A stretch of 64,000 bases of DNA, taken from Hymenobacter taeanensis. GTDB taxonomy: Bacteria; Bacteroidota; Bacteroidia; Cytophagales; Hymenobacteraceae. The stretch is taken from contig NZ_CP053538.1 of NCBI RefSeq assembly GCF_013137895.1, positions 2,256,001 through 2,320,000 of the forward strand, read 5' to 3'. The notes beneath the pieces are model-generated. The model did no database searches, was not told where the DNA came from, and worked only from the letters and a program-made list of their open reading frames with translations. Below, piece by piece: positions 51,180 to 60,282 of this stretch. The first letter of the stretch is position 1. Each line of letters begins with the position of its first letter. The position numbers and the translations under genes were made by a program.

Positions 51180-51992
51180 TTACGGTACAATACTTAACCG
51201 GACTACGCGGGTATCAACATCACCCTTATCAAAGAAGTCTTGCTCAAACAAGATGGTCTTGTTATCAAGCCAACGGGGATTGGTGCATCCCCATTCTGTT
51301 TGCCGTTCCCAGAGCAGACGCAGGCTATTTCCCTCCGCCGACCAGAGCTGTAGGCCACTCGGCTCAAAGCGGGCAAGTACGTCGGAGTTGCCACACACGA
51401 AGTGCCGGCCATCTGGAGAGATAACGGGCGGGGCCATGAGCTGCGTCTTGCGGCCGGTGCGCTGGTCAACCAGCATGTAGTAGCCACCCTCATACAGGTG
51501 CACGGAAACAAGCCACTGCTTTATCTCCGGCAGGCTGGCCACAAACTCGTAGGCCACATTGTGCTCGTTCTCTACGGGGTTGTTGATAAGCTTTACCTCT
51601 GGGCCCGAGGCCGGGCGAAGGCGCAGGGCCCGTCCAGTGCGTTGCACGCGGGTCCCGGCCTGCGTAATACGACGCCTCTCTTCTACTGTAAAATCCAGAA
51701 AAGCTTCCTCTTCTTCAGCAGAAGTGGGCTTAGGCGTAAGCCACGCCGGACTTTCCAGCTTTTCATAAACTGGCCTGGCGGCGGGATATATGCGTAGCAC
51801 CCGGCCCGGTACCTGTACAATGGTATCGAGATGGTCGAGGCGGTAAATACGGGGCGGCTTGGGCGGCTTAGGCAGTTGCGGCATAGCCGTTACGGCTGGC
51901 CGTTGCTTTTCCGCGGGCTGCATCCTGATGGAGCACGCCGACAGTACAGCAGCCAGAGGCAACACTTTTGCGACGGTGCGCAGCCGAAACAT
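51180..51992 (-). CDS. Lipoprotein of unknown function
   Basis: The 270-residue product starts at ATG 51992 with a lipoprotein signal (FRLRTVAKVLPLAAVLSAC, lipobox L-S-A-C), so it is anchored in a membrane facing the periplasm or surface. A proline-rich segment (PQLPKPPKPPRIYRLDHLD) leads to a beta-strand domain that looks propeller-like (FVCGNSDVLARFEPSGLQLWS, then WERQTEWGCTNPRWLDNKTI). The longer frame from 52067 has 25 extra residues that would hide the signal. Function unknown. It converges on the disordered-protein gene. Confidence 0.7.
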   Translation of the reverse strand: MFRLRTVAKVLPLAAVLSACSIRMQPAEKQRPAVTAMPQLPKPPKPPRIYRLDHLDTIVQVPGRVLRIYPAARPVYEKLESPAWLTPKPTSAEEEEAFLDFTVEERRRITQAGTRVQRTGRALRLRPASGPEVKLINNPVENEHNVAYEFVASLPEIKQWLVSVHLYEGGYYMLVDQRTGRKTQLMAPPVISPDGRHFVCGNSDVLARFEPSGLQLWSAEGNSLRLLWERQTEWGCTNPRWLDNKTILFEQDFFDKGDVDTRVVRLSIVP

Positions 51993-52122
51993 GGCGATGT
52001 TCAACGAAAACGATGGTACGTAGAGAGAAATCGAATAGCAGTAGGTATGCTGTGAGGGAAATTTCAAGCAACAGAAGTGAGCAAGTGCTTACGGCTGTAA
52101 GTAGGAATGCGCTGCCCTGCTC

Positions 52123-53856
52123 TTAAAAATCTTGCTTTAACCACTGCTGGAAGCTGGCCTGCTGCTCGGGAGTAGCCGTTGGGAGCTTTTCCACGGTAAA
52201 CTTCTGCCAGAAACGGTGGCCGGGCTCTGCTACCAGTGGCACCGTAACCAAACGGTTCTGCCGGAATACGGTTACCTCGTGCTGAAGAGCTCCGTCGCTG
52301 AGAAGCGAGTGAAGATTCATGGCTACTCGGCGACCATTTACAGCCACAATTTCATCATCAACGGTGAGCACCAACGCTGCCGGAGCATCGGGCAGAATGT
52401 TTGTCACCTCAGTGCGCTCGTTCTTCACCACCGTTCGGAATCCGTAGATACCTTCTGAAGCCGAGGCGTTTTCCTCAGTATGCAGGCGGCAGCCAACAAA
52501 GCTGAGTACTCTGTTCAAGGGCTCTTCCAGTGGGGCCGTGCCGTAAATGAACTTGTCGAAGTAGGCCTGCATATCACGACCGGCCACATCGTTCACAATG
52601 CGGGTGTAGTCTTCTTCGGTGTAGCCCACCCCGGTTTGCCCAAACTCCGTCCAGAGGCGGCGCATTACGTCATCGAGACTGCGCTTGTGGTTGGAAAGCT
52701 GCCGCAGGGTAAGGTCTAGTAGCAGTGCTACGAGAGCACCTTTATGGTATACCGATACCTTACGGTCGGGCACGCCGGGCTTGTAGCCATCCAGCCAGAG
52801 GTCCATACTGGCATCGGCTACCGACAGATGATAGCGGCCATAATCATCAAAATGCTTGCGCAGTACAGCGTTAAGCTCATGAAAGTATTGCGCGGCCGTG
52901 CGTACTCCGGCGCGGGCCAACAGGTACTCACCATAATAGGTAGTAATGCCTTCCGCAATAAAGCACGTCCGGAAGTAGTTCTCCCGAGCATAATCATAGG
53001 GCTGCATCTCCAGGGGCCGGATGCTCTTAATGTTCCAGGCGTGAAAGAGCTCGTGGCAGCTTACCCCCAGCAGCTCCTTATACAAGCCCTCCGTCATTAG
53101 CAGCTCCGCGGGGCCCAGCACAATAACAGTAGAGTTGAGATGCTCTACGCCGTGGTAGTGCTTGTAGGGCAGAATCTGGTTCAGGAAATGATAGTCGCTG
53201 GCCGGAAAACCTCCGAACAAAGCCAGCTGCTCCTGTGAGAAAGCCCGGAAGTCAGCTACCAATCTAGGCCAGTCGACGGGGCACTCACCCTGAATCCAGA
53301 TGTAGAACGGAATGCCTTCTACCTCGTAGTTGCGGTATTGCAGCGTGGGGCTGGCAATGAGGGGAGAGTCGGCGAGGTGGTCGAAGTTCTGCGCTTGTAG
53401 TGTGTTGGGGCCACTTTGGGGTAGGCCACAGGAGAGCTGCCAGCCTTCTGGCAGGTCTAGCGCCAACTGGCACGGCTCCTGCTGGCGGTCCTCAATGTAC
53501 ATCAGCGCCTGCACGGGGTTCAGGTAAAGCTGAGTTTCATCGAGCCAGGAGCCCCCGGCATCCATCTGATGAGCGTAAAAATTGTAGCGCACCCGCACGG
53601 TGCGGCCGGCAGCATTCGTCACCTGCCAGCGGTCCTTCGTGACTTTACGCGTTACCAGCGCCTCGCCCGAAGCGGCGTCCTCAATGACAACGTGCTGCAG
53701 CTTCTGGGCAAAATTTTGAATTTCATAACGCCCCGGCCGCCACGCCGGGAGCTGCAGGTTCAAGGCCTGAGTGGCATCAGCGGCCACTTCAAAGGTCATT
53801 TGTATCTGCAGGTAAAAGGTAAGCGGATTCTCGAAGGAAGCGTAATAATGGATCAT
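52123..53856 (-). CDS. M61-family metallopeptidase with PDZ domain
   Basis: A 577-residue glycyl-aminopeptidase-like enzyme. The N-terminal beta domain (ASFENPLTFYLQIQMTFEVA) precedes the catalytic part with zinc motif HELFH (H268, E269, H272) in GVSCHELFHAWNIKSIRP, and a downstream glutamate in FIAEGITTYYGEYLL. A C-terminal PDZ domain follows (ILPDAPAALVLTVDDEIVAVNGRRV). No signal peptide is evident. ATG 53856 (MIHYYASFENP) is preferred over 53874; a TAGCTTTA element at 53900-53893 lies about 37 bases upstream. Substrates unknown. Confidence 0.92.
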   Translation of the reverse strand: MIHYYASFENPLTFYLQIQMTFEVAADATQALNLQLPAWRPGRYEIQNFAQKLQHVVIEDAASGEALVTRKVTKDRWQVTNAAGRTVRVRYNFYAHQMDAGGSWLDETQLYLNPVQALMYIEDRQQEPCQLALDLPEGWQLSCGLPQSGPNTLQAQNFDHLADSPLIASPTLQYRNYEVEGIPFYIWIQGECPVDWPRLVADFRAFSQEQLALFGGFPASDYHFLNQILPYKHYHGVEHLNSTVIVLGPAELLMTEGLYKELLGVSCHELFHAWNIKSIRPLEMQPYDYARENYFRTCFIAEGITTYYGEYLLARAGVRTAAQYFHELNAVLRKHFDDYGRYHLSVADASMDLWLDGYKPGVPDRKVSVYHKGALVALLLDLTLRQLSNHKRSLDDVMRRLWTEFGQTGVGYTEEDYTRIVNDVAGRDMQAYFDKFIYGTAPLEEPLNRVLSFVGCRLHTEENASASEGIYGFRTVVKNERTEVTNILPDAPAALVLTVDDEIVAVNGRRVAMNLHSLLSDGALQHEVTVFRQNRLVTVPLVAEPGHRFWQKFTVEKLPTATPEQQASFQQWLKQDF

Positions 53857-54020
53857 GGAAGCGCGAAACGGCAACTGCCGGTAAACCTGACGTAAAGCTA
53901 CGAATTGCAGGGCGGTAAGCCCGGCTTTTCATACGGCTTTCAGCAGAAACCAGCATAGATTTACGCCTGAATACAGTAAGAGCCATTTCTGAGCTGAACC
54001 GGAAAAACCGCAGCTAACCG

Positions 54021-54051
54021 TTGTCTTTTCCAATTCATCCTCTTACCTTTG
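54021..54051 (+). promoter_or_regulatory. Consensus promoter of the rpmH-rnpA operon
   Basis: TTG (54021-54023), a 20-base spacer and TACCTTTG (54044-54051), 37 bases before the L34 start codon. Confidence 0.82.
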
Positions 54052-54087
54052 CCGGCCTTACCTGTCACTGAGTCACTTAACAATATC

Positions 54088-54246
54088 ATGAAACGTACTT
54101 TTCAGCCTTCGCAGCGCAAACGCCGCAACAAGCACGGTTTCCGCTCACGCATGGAAACCGCAAACGGCCGCAGCGTAATTGCCCGTCGTCGTGCCAAGGG
54201 CCGCAAGCGCCTGACCGTATCCGACGAAGGTCGTCATAAGCGCTAA
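54088..54246 (+). CDS. rpmH: 50S ribosomal protein L34
   Basis: The 52-residue basic protein [20 protein letters not shown] with the invariant [21 protein letters not shown] pattern. ATG 54088 is the standard start; the longer frame from 54049 contains the promoter's downstream end. It is 34 bases upstream of rnpA, the conserved bacterial gene order. DnaA and the usual yidC are not adjacent. Confidence 0.98.
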   Translation: MKRTFQPSQRKRRNKHGFRSRMETANGRSVIARRRAKGRKRLTVSDEGRHKR

Positions 54247-54280
54247 GCCGCTGACGGCCTCCGCCGCACCGCTCCTGACG

Positions 54281-54706
54281 ATGAATTCTACGCCGGGCGC
54301 GCGCTCCTTTTCGTTTCCGAAAGAAGAACACTTGTGCCGCAAGAAGCTCATTGATGAGCTCTTCGGTCGGGGTTCTTCTTTTGGTTTATACCCGCTCCGG
54401 TTGGTATGGCTGCCTACCTCGGAGCCTACTACCGCGCCACCTCAAGTGCTAGTTAGCGTGAGCAAGCGCAATTTTAAGCGCGCCGTAGACCGCAACTATT
54501 TCAAGCGCCTCATGCGAGAGGCCTACCGCCTCAATAAATATCGGCTGTTGGAGGCCGAGGGCGGGCACCGCGTAGGGCAATTAGCGATTATCTATACCGG
54601 CAAGGAAAAAAAGCCTTTTACGCTGGTCGAAAAAAAATTAATTTCAGGGCTAGAGCGTTTACTAACGGGTGCCCCTCCAATACCGGGGGCGGCATCTCCT
54701 TCGTAG
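54281..54706 (+). CDS. rnpA: Ribonuclease P protein component
   Basis: A 141-residue protein subunit that helps the RNase P RNA mature tRNA 5' ends. Signature: VSVSKRNFKRAVDRNYFKRLMREAYRLNK (the RNR-type motif plus basic helix), with FPKEEHLCRKKLIDELFGRG at the N-terminus. The last 12 residues (PPIPGAASPS) are disordered. It follows rpmH and is followed after 24 bases by a ctp-type protease gene instead of yidD, the layout expected in Cytophagales. Confidence 0.94.
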   Translation: MNSTPGARSFSFPKEEHLCRKKLIDELFGRGSSFGLYPLRLVWLPTSEPTTAPPQVLVSVSKRNFKRAVDRNYFKRLMREAYRLNKYRLLEAEGGHRVGQLAIIYTGKEKKPFTLVEKKLISGLERLLTGAPPIPGAASPS

Positions 54707-54730
54707 GATAGTTTCTCTGCTGCCCCGTCT

Positions 54731-56440
54731 ATGCGTAAAAAATCCTTGGCTGCTGCCGCATTGCTCGGCGGTGCAGCCCTACTCGTATCCTTCCGCTCGG
54801 CTTCTGAGAACGAGCGGTATTTCGAAATCGCCAAAAACCTCGACATTTTCGCTACCCTATTTCGGGAGGTGAATACGTTTTACGTTGACGAGATACCACC
54901 GGCGAAAATGGTGAAGACGGGGATTGATGCGATGTTAAAGTCGCTGGACCCCTACACTAACTACATCCCAGAGGACGACATTGAGGATTTCCGCACCATG
55001 ACCACCGGACAGTACGGCGGGATTGGGGCCATTGTGGTGAAACGCAACGGCAAAACGGTAGTACAAGCTGCCTACGAAGGCTATCCGGCTCAGAAAGCCG
55101 GCCTATTACCTGGCGACGAGATTCTAAGCATCAATGGTATTGCCGTTGATAAAAAGACCAACTCTGATATCAGCAAGCTGCTGAAGGGGCAGGCCAATTC
55201 TCAGGTAAAGCTGCTGGTAACCCGCTACGGGCAGGAGGCACCTGCTGAAATTGTGATTACCCGCGATAAAATTCAGGTGGAAAACGTGCCCTACTATGGC
55301 ATGCTCACCCCAGAAATAGGGTACTTCCAGCTGTCGGGCTTTACGGTTGATGCCGGCAAGGAGGTACGCCTGGCCGTGGCTAAGCTGAAGGAGCAGGGGG
55401 CTAAGAAACTAGTATTTGATATCCGCGACAACCCGGGTGGCCTACTGAATGAGTCGGTTAATATCGCCAATCTGTTCGTAGACAAAGGGCTTGATATTGT
55501 GAGCACCAAAGGCAAGGTTACGGAATGGAACAAGACCTATAAGGCCCTTGATGCTCCCCTTGATACGCAAATTCCGATGGTGGTTATCACCTCCAACCGC
55601 TCCGCTTCGGCTTCCGAAATTGTGTCGGGAGTGCTGCAAGATTATGACCGTGCCGTACTGGTAGGAGAGCGGACTTTTGGCAAAGGGCTGGTGCAGGCCA
55701 CTCGGCCACTGAGCTACAACTCGCAGCTAAAGGTTACTACCGCGAAATACTACATCCCAAGCGGCCGCTGTATTCAGGAAATCGACTACAGCCACCGAGC
55801 TGAAGATGGTACGCTAGGTAAGGTGCCGGATTCTTTACGCACCTCCTTCAAGACACAGGCTGGCCGCACGGTATACGACGGCGGTGGCGTAGCGCCCGAT
55901 GTAGAGGTGCAGGACCGCGAAATTGCTGACATCACGCGGGTGCTGCTCCAAAAGAGTTACCTCTTCGACTACGCTACTCGTTTCCGGTCTGAGCACGCCA
56001 CTATTGCCCCAGCCCGTCAGTTCTCCCTCTCCGACGCCGATTACCAAAAGTTTGTTGACTACCTGAAGAACAAGGATATCAACTACAGCACCGACGCGGA
56101 AAAAGCCTTGGCTGACCTCACCAAGAAGGTGAAGGATGAAAAGCACTACGAGGACGTGAAGACGGAACTCGAAGCTATGCGCCGCAAGGTATTCACCAAT
56201 AAGAGTAATGACCTGACGCGCTTTAAGCCCGAAATCAAGGAGCTGTTAGAGCAGGAAATTGTGTCGCGCTACTACTTCCAGAAAGGCAGCGTAGAAGCCA
56301 CCTTCGACGATGACCCTAACATCCTGATGGCCATGAACGTGCTCAATGACCAGTCGCGCTACGCGGCTCTCCTGAAGCCCGGCACTGCAGAAGCCAAAAC
56401 CCGCCCCGAAGCCAAGCGCAGCACGGCAGGAGGGAAGTAA
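54731..56440 (+). CDS. S41-family C-terminal processing peptidase
   Basis: A 569-residue exported protease: signal anchor (SLAAAALLGGAALLVSF), N-terminal helical part (AKMVKTGIDAMLKSLDPYTN), a PDZ domain (VVQAAYEGYPAQKAGLLPGDEILSINGIAV), then the S41 core. The core has FDIRDNPGGLLNESVNIANLF and the catalytic serine motif NRSASASEIV (residues about 289-298), with the lysine in ERTFGKGLVQATRPL. It trims C-termini of periplasmic proteins. The C-terminal region is charged and helical (EKALADLTKKVKDEKHYEDV). It is transcribed with rnpA. Confidence 0.94.
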   Translation: MRKKSLAAAALLGGAALLVSFRSASENERYFEIAKNLDIFATLFREVNTFYVDEIPPAKMVKTGIDAMLKSLDPYTNYIPEDDIEDFRTMTTGQYGGIGAIVVKRNGKTVVQAAYEGYPAQKAGLLPGDEILSINGIAVDKKTNSDISKLLKGQANSQVKLLVTRYGQEAPAEIVITRDKIQVENVPYYGMLTPEIGYFQLSGFTVDAGKEVRLAVAKLKEQGAKKLVFDIRDNPGGLLNESVNIANLFVDKGLDIVSTKGKVTEWNKTYKALDAPLDTQIPMVVITSNRSASASEIVSGVLQDYDRAVLVGERTFGKGLVQATRPLSYNSQLKVTTAKYYIPSGRCIQEIDYSHRAEDGTLGKVPDSLRTSFKTQAGRTVYDGGGVAPDVEVQDREIADITRVLLQKSYLFDYATRFRSEHATIAPARQFSLSDADYQKFVDYLKNKDINYSTDAEKALADLTKKVKDEKHYEDVKTELEAMRRKVFTNKSNDLTRFKPEIKELLEQEIVSRYYFQKGSVEATFDDDPNILMAMNVLNDQSRYAALLKPGTAEAKTRPEAKRSTAGGK

Positions 56441-56450
56441 GAATCCAGAA

Positions 56451-56501
56451 TTGTAAAACAGAAAAGCAGCCTCATATTGGGGCTGCTTTTCTGTTTTACA
56501 A
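56451..56501. terminator. 21-bp perfect palindrome abutting the next start codon
   Basis: TTGTAAAACAGAAAAGCAGCC (56451-56471) pairs exactly with 56481-56501 around a 9-base loop. The last base of the right arm is the A of the next gene's ATG (56501). It would terminate the ctp transcript and could also hide the next start. Confidence 0.88.
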
Positions 56502-57211
56502 TGAATCACATTAGACTATACTTTATATCCCTCCTGTTTGTATCAATAGGATGCGAACAGAATCCCGTAAAGGCTCCGGTAAATAGCTCTGCTGCAACAA
56601 TTGATTCATGTAGCATCAGTTTTGATATCGATACAGTTCGTTTCAATAATAAATTGACTAACTGTCAGAAGCGCCAAGTATTCCTGCGAAGAAATTTTGA
56701 AGAAGATTACAGTAAGATTGAAGACACAACTCGGATTGCCTTGAGCTTCATCTGGTGGCGCTCTTTTCATGGCCTAGCTATTATTCGTCTAGAGAATAGG
56801 CCAACAATAGCTTTCTCAGATTCAGGCAATATCAAGCGAGAAGTTTGGCAGGAGTGGTTTGCTACATATAAGACAGACATTCAATCCTTAAATAAGGATT
56901 TTACTTTCTGGGTGAGTGGTAAGCCAGGAGGCAAAATCCCACCTTTTGTATTCCAACAACATGTTGAGAGGCTGCCTACAAATAAAACTCCCACAGTGAT
57001 TCAGTTACTTGACACTGTTGGATTTTGGGATATGAAGCCGGTTTATCCGGCACCTTCACATACAGATGGTTCATACTGGACTCTTGAAGTTTATCGGAAT
57101 GGTAAATACCATGAAGTGTCTACAGATTTAAAAAGCCATCCAGTAAAGTCTATTTGCTTACAGCTAATCAAGATCAGTAAGCATCCGGCTACCCCAGAGG
57201 AAATTTATTAA
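56501..57211 (+). CDS. AT-rich orphan lipoprotein (unknown)
   Basis: The 236-residue product begins with a textbook lipoprotein signal (NHIRLYFISLLFVSIGC). The rest is a polar mixed alpha/beta protein with LSFIWWRSFHGLAIIRLEN, WQEWFATYKTDIQSLNKDF and DTVGFWDMKPVYPAP. Its base composition is plainly more AT-rich than the surrounding genes, with A/T-ending codons, a sign of transfer or a fast-evolving orphan. ATG 56501 coincides with the end of a terminator hairpin, leaving no room for a leader outside it. No family recognised. Confidence 0.65.
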   Translation: MNHIRLYFISLLFVSIGCEQNPVKAPVNSSAATIDSCSISFDIDTVRFNNKLTNCQKRQVFLRRNFEEDYSKIEDTTRIALSFIWWRSFHGLAIIRLENRPTIAFSDSGNIKREVWQEWFATYKTDIQSLNKDFTFWVSGKPGGKIPPFVFQQHVERLPTNKTPTVIQLLDTVGFWDMKPVYPAPSHTDGSYWTLEVYRNGKYHEVSTDLKSHPVKSICLQLIKISKHPATPEEIY

Positions 57212-57237
57212 GCAATCCTTCACGTGGAGTACCTTTG
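57208..57237 (+). promoter_or_regulatory. Promoter of tsaB, close to the start codon
   Basis: TTA (57208-57210), a 19-base spacer and TACCTTTG (57230-57237). The -7 element ends 5 bases before ATG 57242, implying leaderless or nearly leaderless transcription. Confidence 0.55.
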
Positions 57238-57241
57238 CTCT

Positions 57242-57940
57242 ATGTCTACGTTGCTGCTTTCCCTCGAAACTTCCTCTCCCGTTTGTTCAGTAGCCCTGCA
57301 CCGGGTGGCCGATGGTAGCCTTGTAGGCCAGTCGGAGCTGCGCTTGGAGAAGTCGCACTCTTCTCACCTGAGTGTGCTGATAAGCCAGTTACTTGAGAAC
57401 AGTGGGCATACACTTCAAGATCTGGCGGCAGTTGCCTTGTCAGATGGACCGGGCTCCTATACTGGCCTACGCATTGGGGCCGCCGCCGGTAAAGGCTTGT
57501 GCTACGCCCTCGATATTCCGCTGCTTGCCGTAAGCACCCTGCAAAGCTTAGCGCATCAGGTAGCAGCTGGCACCGCCTGGCCCGAGCAGTTCCTGTATTG
57601 CCCTATGCTGGATGCGCGCCGGATGGAAGTATACGGTGCTGTGTACACGCACACCGGCGAAGAAGTGCTGGCACCCACGCCGCTTCTGCTAGATGCGGAT
57701 ACCCTAGCCGAACAAATGGCCCACCATCGGTTGTTGTTCTTTGGTAGTGGAGCGGCAAAGTTTCAGACACTTCTCCCAACTACTGCGCAAGCTGGCTTTT
57801 TAGCTGAGGTGGTGCCTTCCGCGGTGGCGGTCGGAGCCCTTGGCGTAGAGGCCTACCAGCGGCAGGGGTTCCGGGATGTGGCCTACTACGAGCCCTTCTA
57901 CCTCAAAGAAGTATACACCACGACGCCTAAAGCCAAGTAA
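57242..57940 (+). CDS. tsaB: tRNA threonylcarbamoyladenosine biosynthesis protein TsaB
   Basis: A 232-residue ASKHA-fold scaffold of the t6A37 tRNA-modification complex with TsaD and TsaE. It shows LLSLETSSPVCSVALH, the helix KSHSSHLSVLISQLLENSG, VALSDGPGSYTGLRIGAAAGKGLCY (the family hallmark), and the domain-2 line CPMLDARRMEVYGAVYTHTG. It lacks the metal HxxxH site of TsaD, as expected. The frame extends to 57224, but those codons overlap the -7 promoter box; ATG 57242 is the start. Confidence 0.95.
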   Translation: MSTLLLSLETSSPVCSVALHRVADGSLVGQSELRLEKSHSSHLSVLISQLLENSGHTLQDLAAVALSDGPGSYTGLRIGAAAGKGLCYALDIPLLAVSTLQSLAHQVAAGTAWPEQFLYCPMLDARRMEVYGAVYTHTGEEVLAPTPLLLDADTLAEQMAHHRLLFFGSGAAKFQTLLPTTAQAGFLAEVVPSAVAVGALGVEAYQRQGFRDVAYYEPFYLKEVYTTTPKAK

Positions 57941-58025
57941 GCCTATTAACTAGGTGCCTTCGCGCAACTGGCCTCGCTTTCTATAACATCGCCCAAAATT
58001 GCCTGCTATCAGCCGGTATTGCATC

Positions 58026-58538
58026 ATGGAAGAAATCATCAACCGCGTAGCGCAAAGCGCTCTTACCTCGCTCAACCTAGAGGAGCTGTTGCACCCCGGT
58101 GAGCGGGTGGTGTACGACATCAAAGACAACCTGTTCCACGGCCTGATTCTGCGCGAAAAGGACTTCCGCGAGTTCATCAAAACCCACGACTGGACCCAGT
58201 ACGACGGCAAGAACGTAGCCATCATCTGCTCGGCCGATGCCATTGTACCCACGTGGGCTTACATGCTGCTAGCCACTAAACTGCAGGGCCACGCCCACCG
58301 CTACGTGTTCGGTAACTTGGAGGCGCTGGAGCAGGAGCTGTTCCACGAAGCCATTGCCAAAATTGACGCCGAGGAATATCGCGACGCAAAAGTGGTGGTG
58401 AAAGGCTGCGGCTCTATTCCGGTTCCCACCTACGCCTACGTAGCTATCATGCAGAAGCTCCTGCCAGTAACAGCTAGCGTTATGTACGGCGAGCCATGCA
58501 GCACTGTCCCTCTCTATAAGCGGCCCAAAGTGGCCTAG
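58026..58538 (+). CDS. DUF2480 family protein
   Basis: A 170-residue soluble protein of the Bacteroidota-specific DUF2480 family: MEEIINRVAQSALTSLNLEE, the conserved YDIKDNLFHGLILREKDFREF, VAIICSADAIVPTWAYMLLATKLQ, and VVKGCGSIPVPTYAYVAIMQ. It contains two conserved cysteines (CSADA and KGCGS). Function unknown. ATG 58026 is chosen over 57999 because the similarity begins at MEEI. The stop TAG is part of a GTGGCCTAG word, and a REP-like element follows. Confidence 0.9.
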   Translation: MEEIINRVAQSALTSLNLEELLHPGERVVYDIKDNLFHGLILREKDFREFIKTHDWTQYDGKNVAIICSADAIVPTWAYMLLATKLQGHAHRYVFGNLEALEQELFHEAIAKIDAEEYRDAKVVVKGCGSIPVPTYAYVAIMQKLLPVTASVMYGEPCSTVPLYKRPKVA

Positions 58539-58552
58539 TGCGTAAGCACCAC

Positions 58553-58687
58553 AAAAACACCCGTCATCCTGAAGCTCAAGGCAGGAGTTGGTTACGTAAG
58601 AGCAGCATAGGTCATTATAAAATGGCCTAGCAGTACCGCTCTCACATGCCAGAATATGCCGCTTGGCTCATGATGACGGGTGTTTTT
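58553..58687. repeat. REP-like inverted repeat, 16-bp outer arms (family copy 5)
   Basis: AAAAACACCCGTCATC (58553-58568) pairs exactly with GATGACGGGTGTTTTT (58672-58687). Weaker inner pairing involves CTGAAGCTCAAGGC and GCTTGGCTCATG. It lies between two tandem genes, 14 bases after a stop and 28 before a start; its T5 end also makes it a possible terminator. Confidence 0.8.
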
Positions 58688-58715
58688 CTTCATATTTAGG
58701 CCAAAATAGACCTGC

Positions 58716-60053
58716 ATGCCATCAGAAGCTCCTGACACATCCTACAAAATCAGTGTCCTCACGGGTATTGCTATTGTGGTGGCCAGTATGGTAGGAACGG
58801 GGGTATTCACCAGTCTGGGGTTTCAGGTATTGGGCATTCAGAGTGGCTTTGCCCTTCTGATGTTGTGGGTGATTGGCGGCGTTATTGCCCTCTGCGGGGC
58901 CCTTTGCTACGGCGAGCTGGCCGCTGCCATGCCTCGCTCAGGCGGCGAGTATCATTACCTGTCTCAGATCTATCACCCGGTTTTGGGCTTTCTGTCGGGT
59001 TGGGTGTCGGCTACCGTGGGGTTTGCGGCTCCTACCGCACTAGCGGCCATGGCGCTGGGTAGGTATACGCAAAGCGTGTGGCCTAGTGTATCGCCCATGG
59101 CCCTGTCCATCGGAGTTGTCTTAGCCCTGACGCTGGTACACGCGCTCAGCCGCCGGGCCGGCAGCCGTTTGCAAGTAGTCATTACCTCCGTGAAGGTGTT
59201 GGTGCTGATAGCCTTCATCGGGGCGGGGCTAGTGGTAGCCACGCCGCAGCCGTTGGCCTTCCTGCCGCACACCTCCTCCGACTGGCACCAGCTGCTTAGC
59301 CCCGCCTTTGCCGTTTCGCTGATTTATGTGTCCTACGCTTACTCGGGCTGGAACGCGGCGGTGTACCTCACCGGAGAAGTGCAGAACCCCCAGCGCAACC
59401 TGCCCCGAATTCTGCTGATTGGTACCGCCATTGTGCTTTGCCTGTACGTCGGCCTCAACTTCGTATTCCTGTATTCCACGCCCATTCCTACGCTAACGGG
59501 GCAGGTAGAAGTAGGCTTCGTGGCGGCTACCAACTTGTTTGGGGTAGGAGTGGGCCGCTTGATGGGCGCCGTTATTGCCGTACTGCTGGTATCTACCATT
59601 AGCTCCATGATTTTCGCCGGCCCCCGCATTGTGCAGGTGATGGGCGAAGATTTAGCTCCCCTGCGGCCCCTGGCTAAGGTAAGCCGCCAGGGCATCCCCG
59701 TACGCGCTATGCTGTTTCAGCTGGCTCTCACGCTGCTATTCATTGTATCAGCCACATTTGAGGCGGTGCTGGTATACGCTGGATTCATCCTGAGTTTGTT
59801 CACGTTTCTTACCGTACTGGGCCTATTCGTGCTCCGTGTGCGCCGCCCCGATTTACCCCGGCCCTACCGCACTTGGGGTTACCCCATAACGCCCTTGCTC
59901 TTCCTGGGCCTCAACGGCTGGACGCTCTGGTTTCTGGCCCACGACAAACCCTTGGAAACCTGCTATGGCCTGCTTACCCTTGGGGCGGGCCTGCTGACTT
60001 ATTTCCTAGGCCAGTGGGCCTCGCATCGGTTCGCAGGCTTAGGCCGTACGTGA
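58716..60053 (+). CDS. APC-family amino acid permease
   Basis: A 445-residue inner-membrane transporter with 12 helices. Helix 1 ends in GTGVFTSLGFQVLGIQSGFA, helix 3 has GALCYGELAAAMPRSGGEYHYLSQIYHP (the APC consensus), and helix 6 carries SLIYVSYAYSGWNAAVYLTGEV. It resembles the LAT/YfnA type of amino-acid transporters; the amino acid is not specified by sequence. It is separated from the DUF2480 gene by the REP-like hairpin. Confidence 0.9.
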   Translation: MPSEAPDTSYKISVLTGIAIVVASMVGTGVFTSLGFQVLGIQSGFALLMLWVIGGVIALCGALCYGELAAAMPRSGGEYHYLSQIYHPVLGFLSGWVSATVGFAAPTALAAMALGRYTQSVWPSVSPMALSIGVVLALTLVHALSRRAGSRLQVVITSVKVLVLIAFIGAGLVVATPQPLAFLPHTSSDWHQLLSPAFAVSLIYVSYAYSGWNAAVYLTGEVQNPQRNLPRILLIGTAIVLCLYVGLNFVFLYSTPIPTLTGQVEVGFVAATNLFGVGVGRLMGAVIAVLLVSTISSMIFAGPRIVQVMGEDLAPLRPLAKVSRQGIPVRAMLFQLALTLLFIVSATFEAVLVYAGFILSLFTFLTVLGLFVLRVRRPDLPRPYRTWGYPITPLLFLGLNGWTLWFLAHDKPLETCYGLLTLGAGLLTYFLGQWASHRFAGLGRT

Positions 60054-60147
60054 GCTTACTTCTGCATTCCTTCCTAACAGCTACTGGCCTATCGTAGCAC
60101 TCGTATTTCGTCTGCTACTCCTCTGGTCTACAAGCAGGTTATCGGCC

Positions 60148-60213
60148 ATGTGTGTCAAGCCTAACCATAAGCCTGAAAAAGAAAACTGCTGGCGTTGCGG
60201 CGTGAAGCTGTAA
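60148..60213 (+). CDS. Possible 21-residue CxxC micro-protein
   Basis: An ATG-to-TAA frame encoding MCVKPNHKPEKENCWRCGVKL. The Cys-Trp-Arg-Cys-Gly pair resembles half a zinc ribbon, with a third cysteine at position 2 and a lysine-rich middle. It fills part of a 229-base gap between two same-strand genes. No promoter match is evident and frames of this size arise by chance, so it is listed as tentative. Confidence 0.3.
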   Translation: MCVKPNHKPEKENCWRCGVKL

Positions 60214-60282
60214 CGGGTGCTCTGTATGGCGGAGCTACGACGGTTTGTTTACTTTCGCCTTCCGCACCTTCCTTTCAATCCC

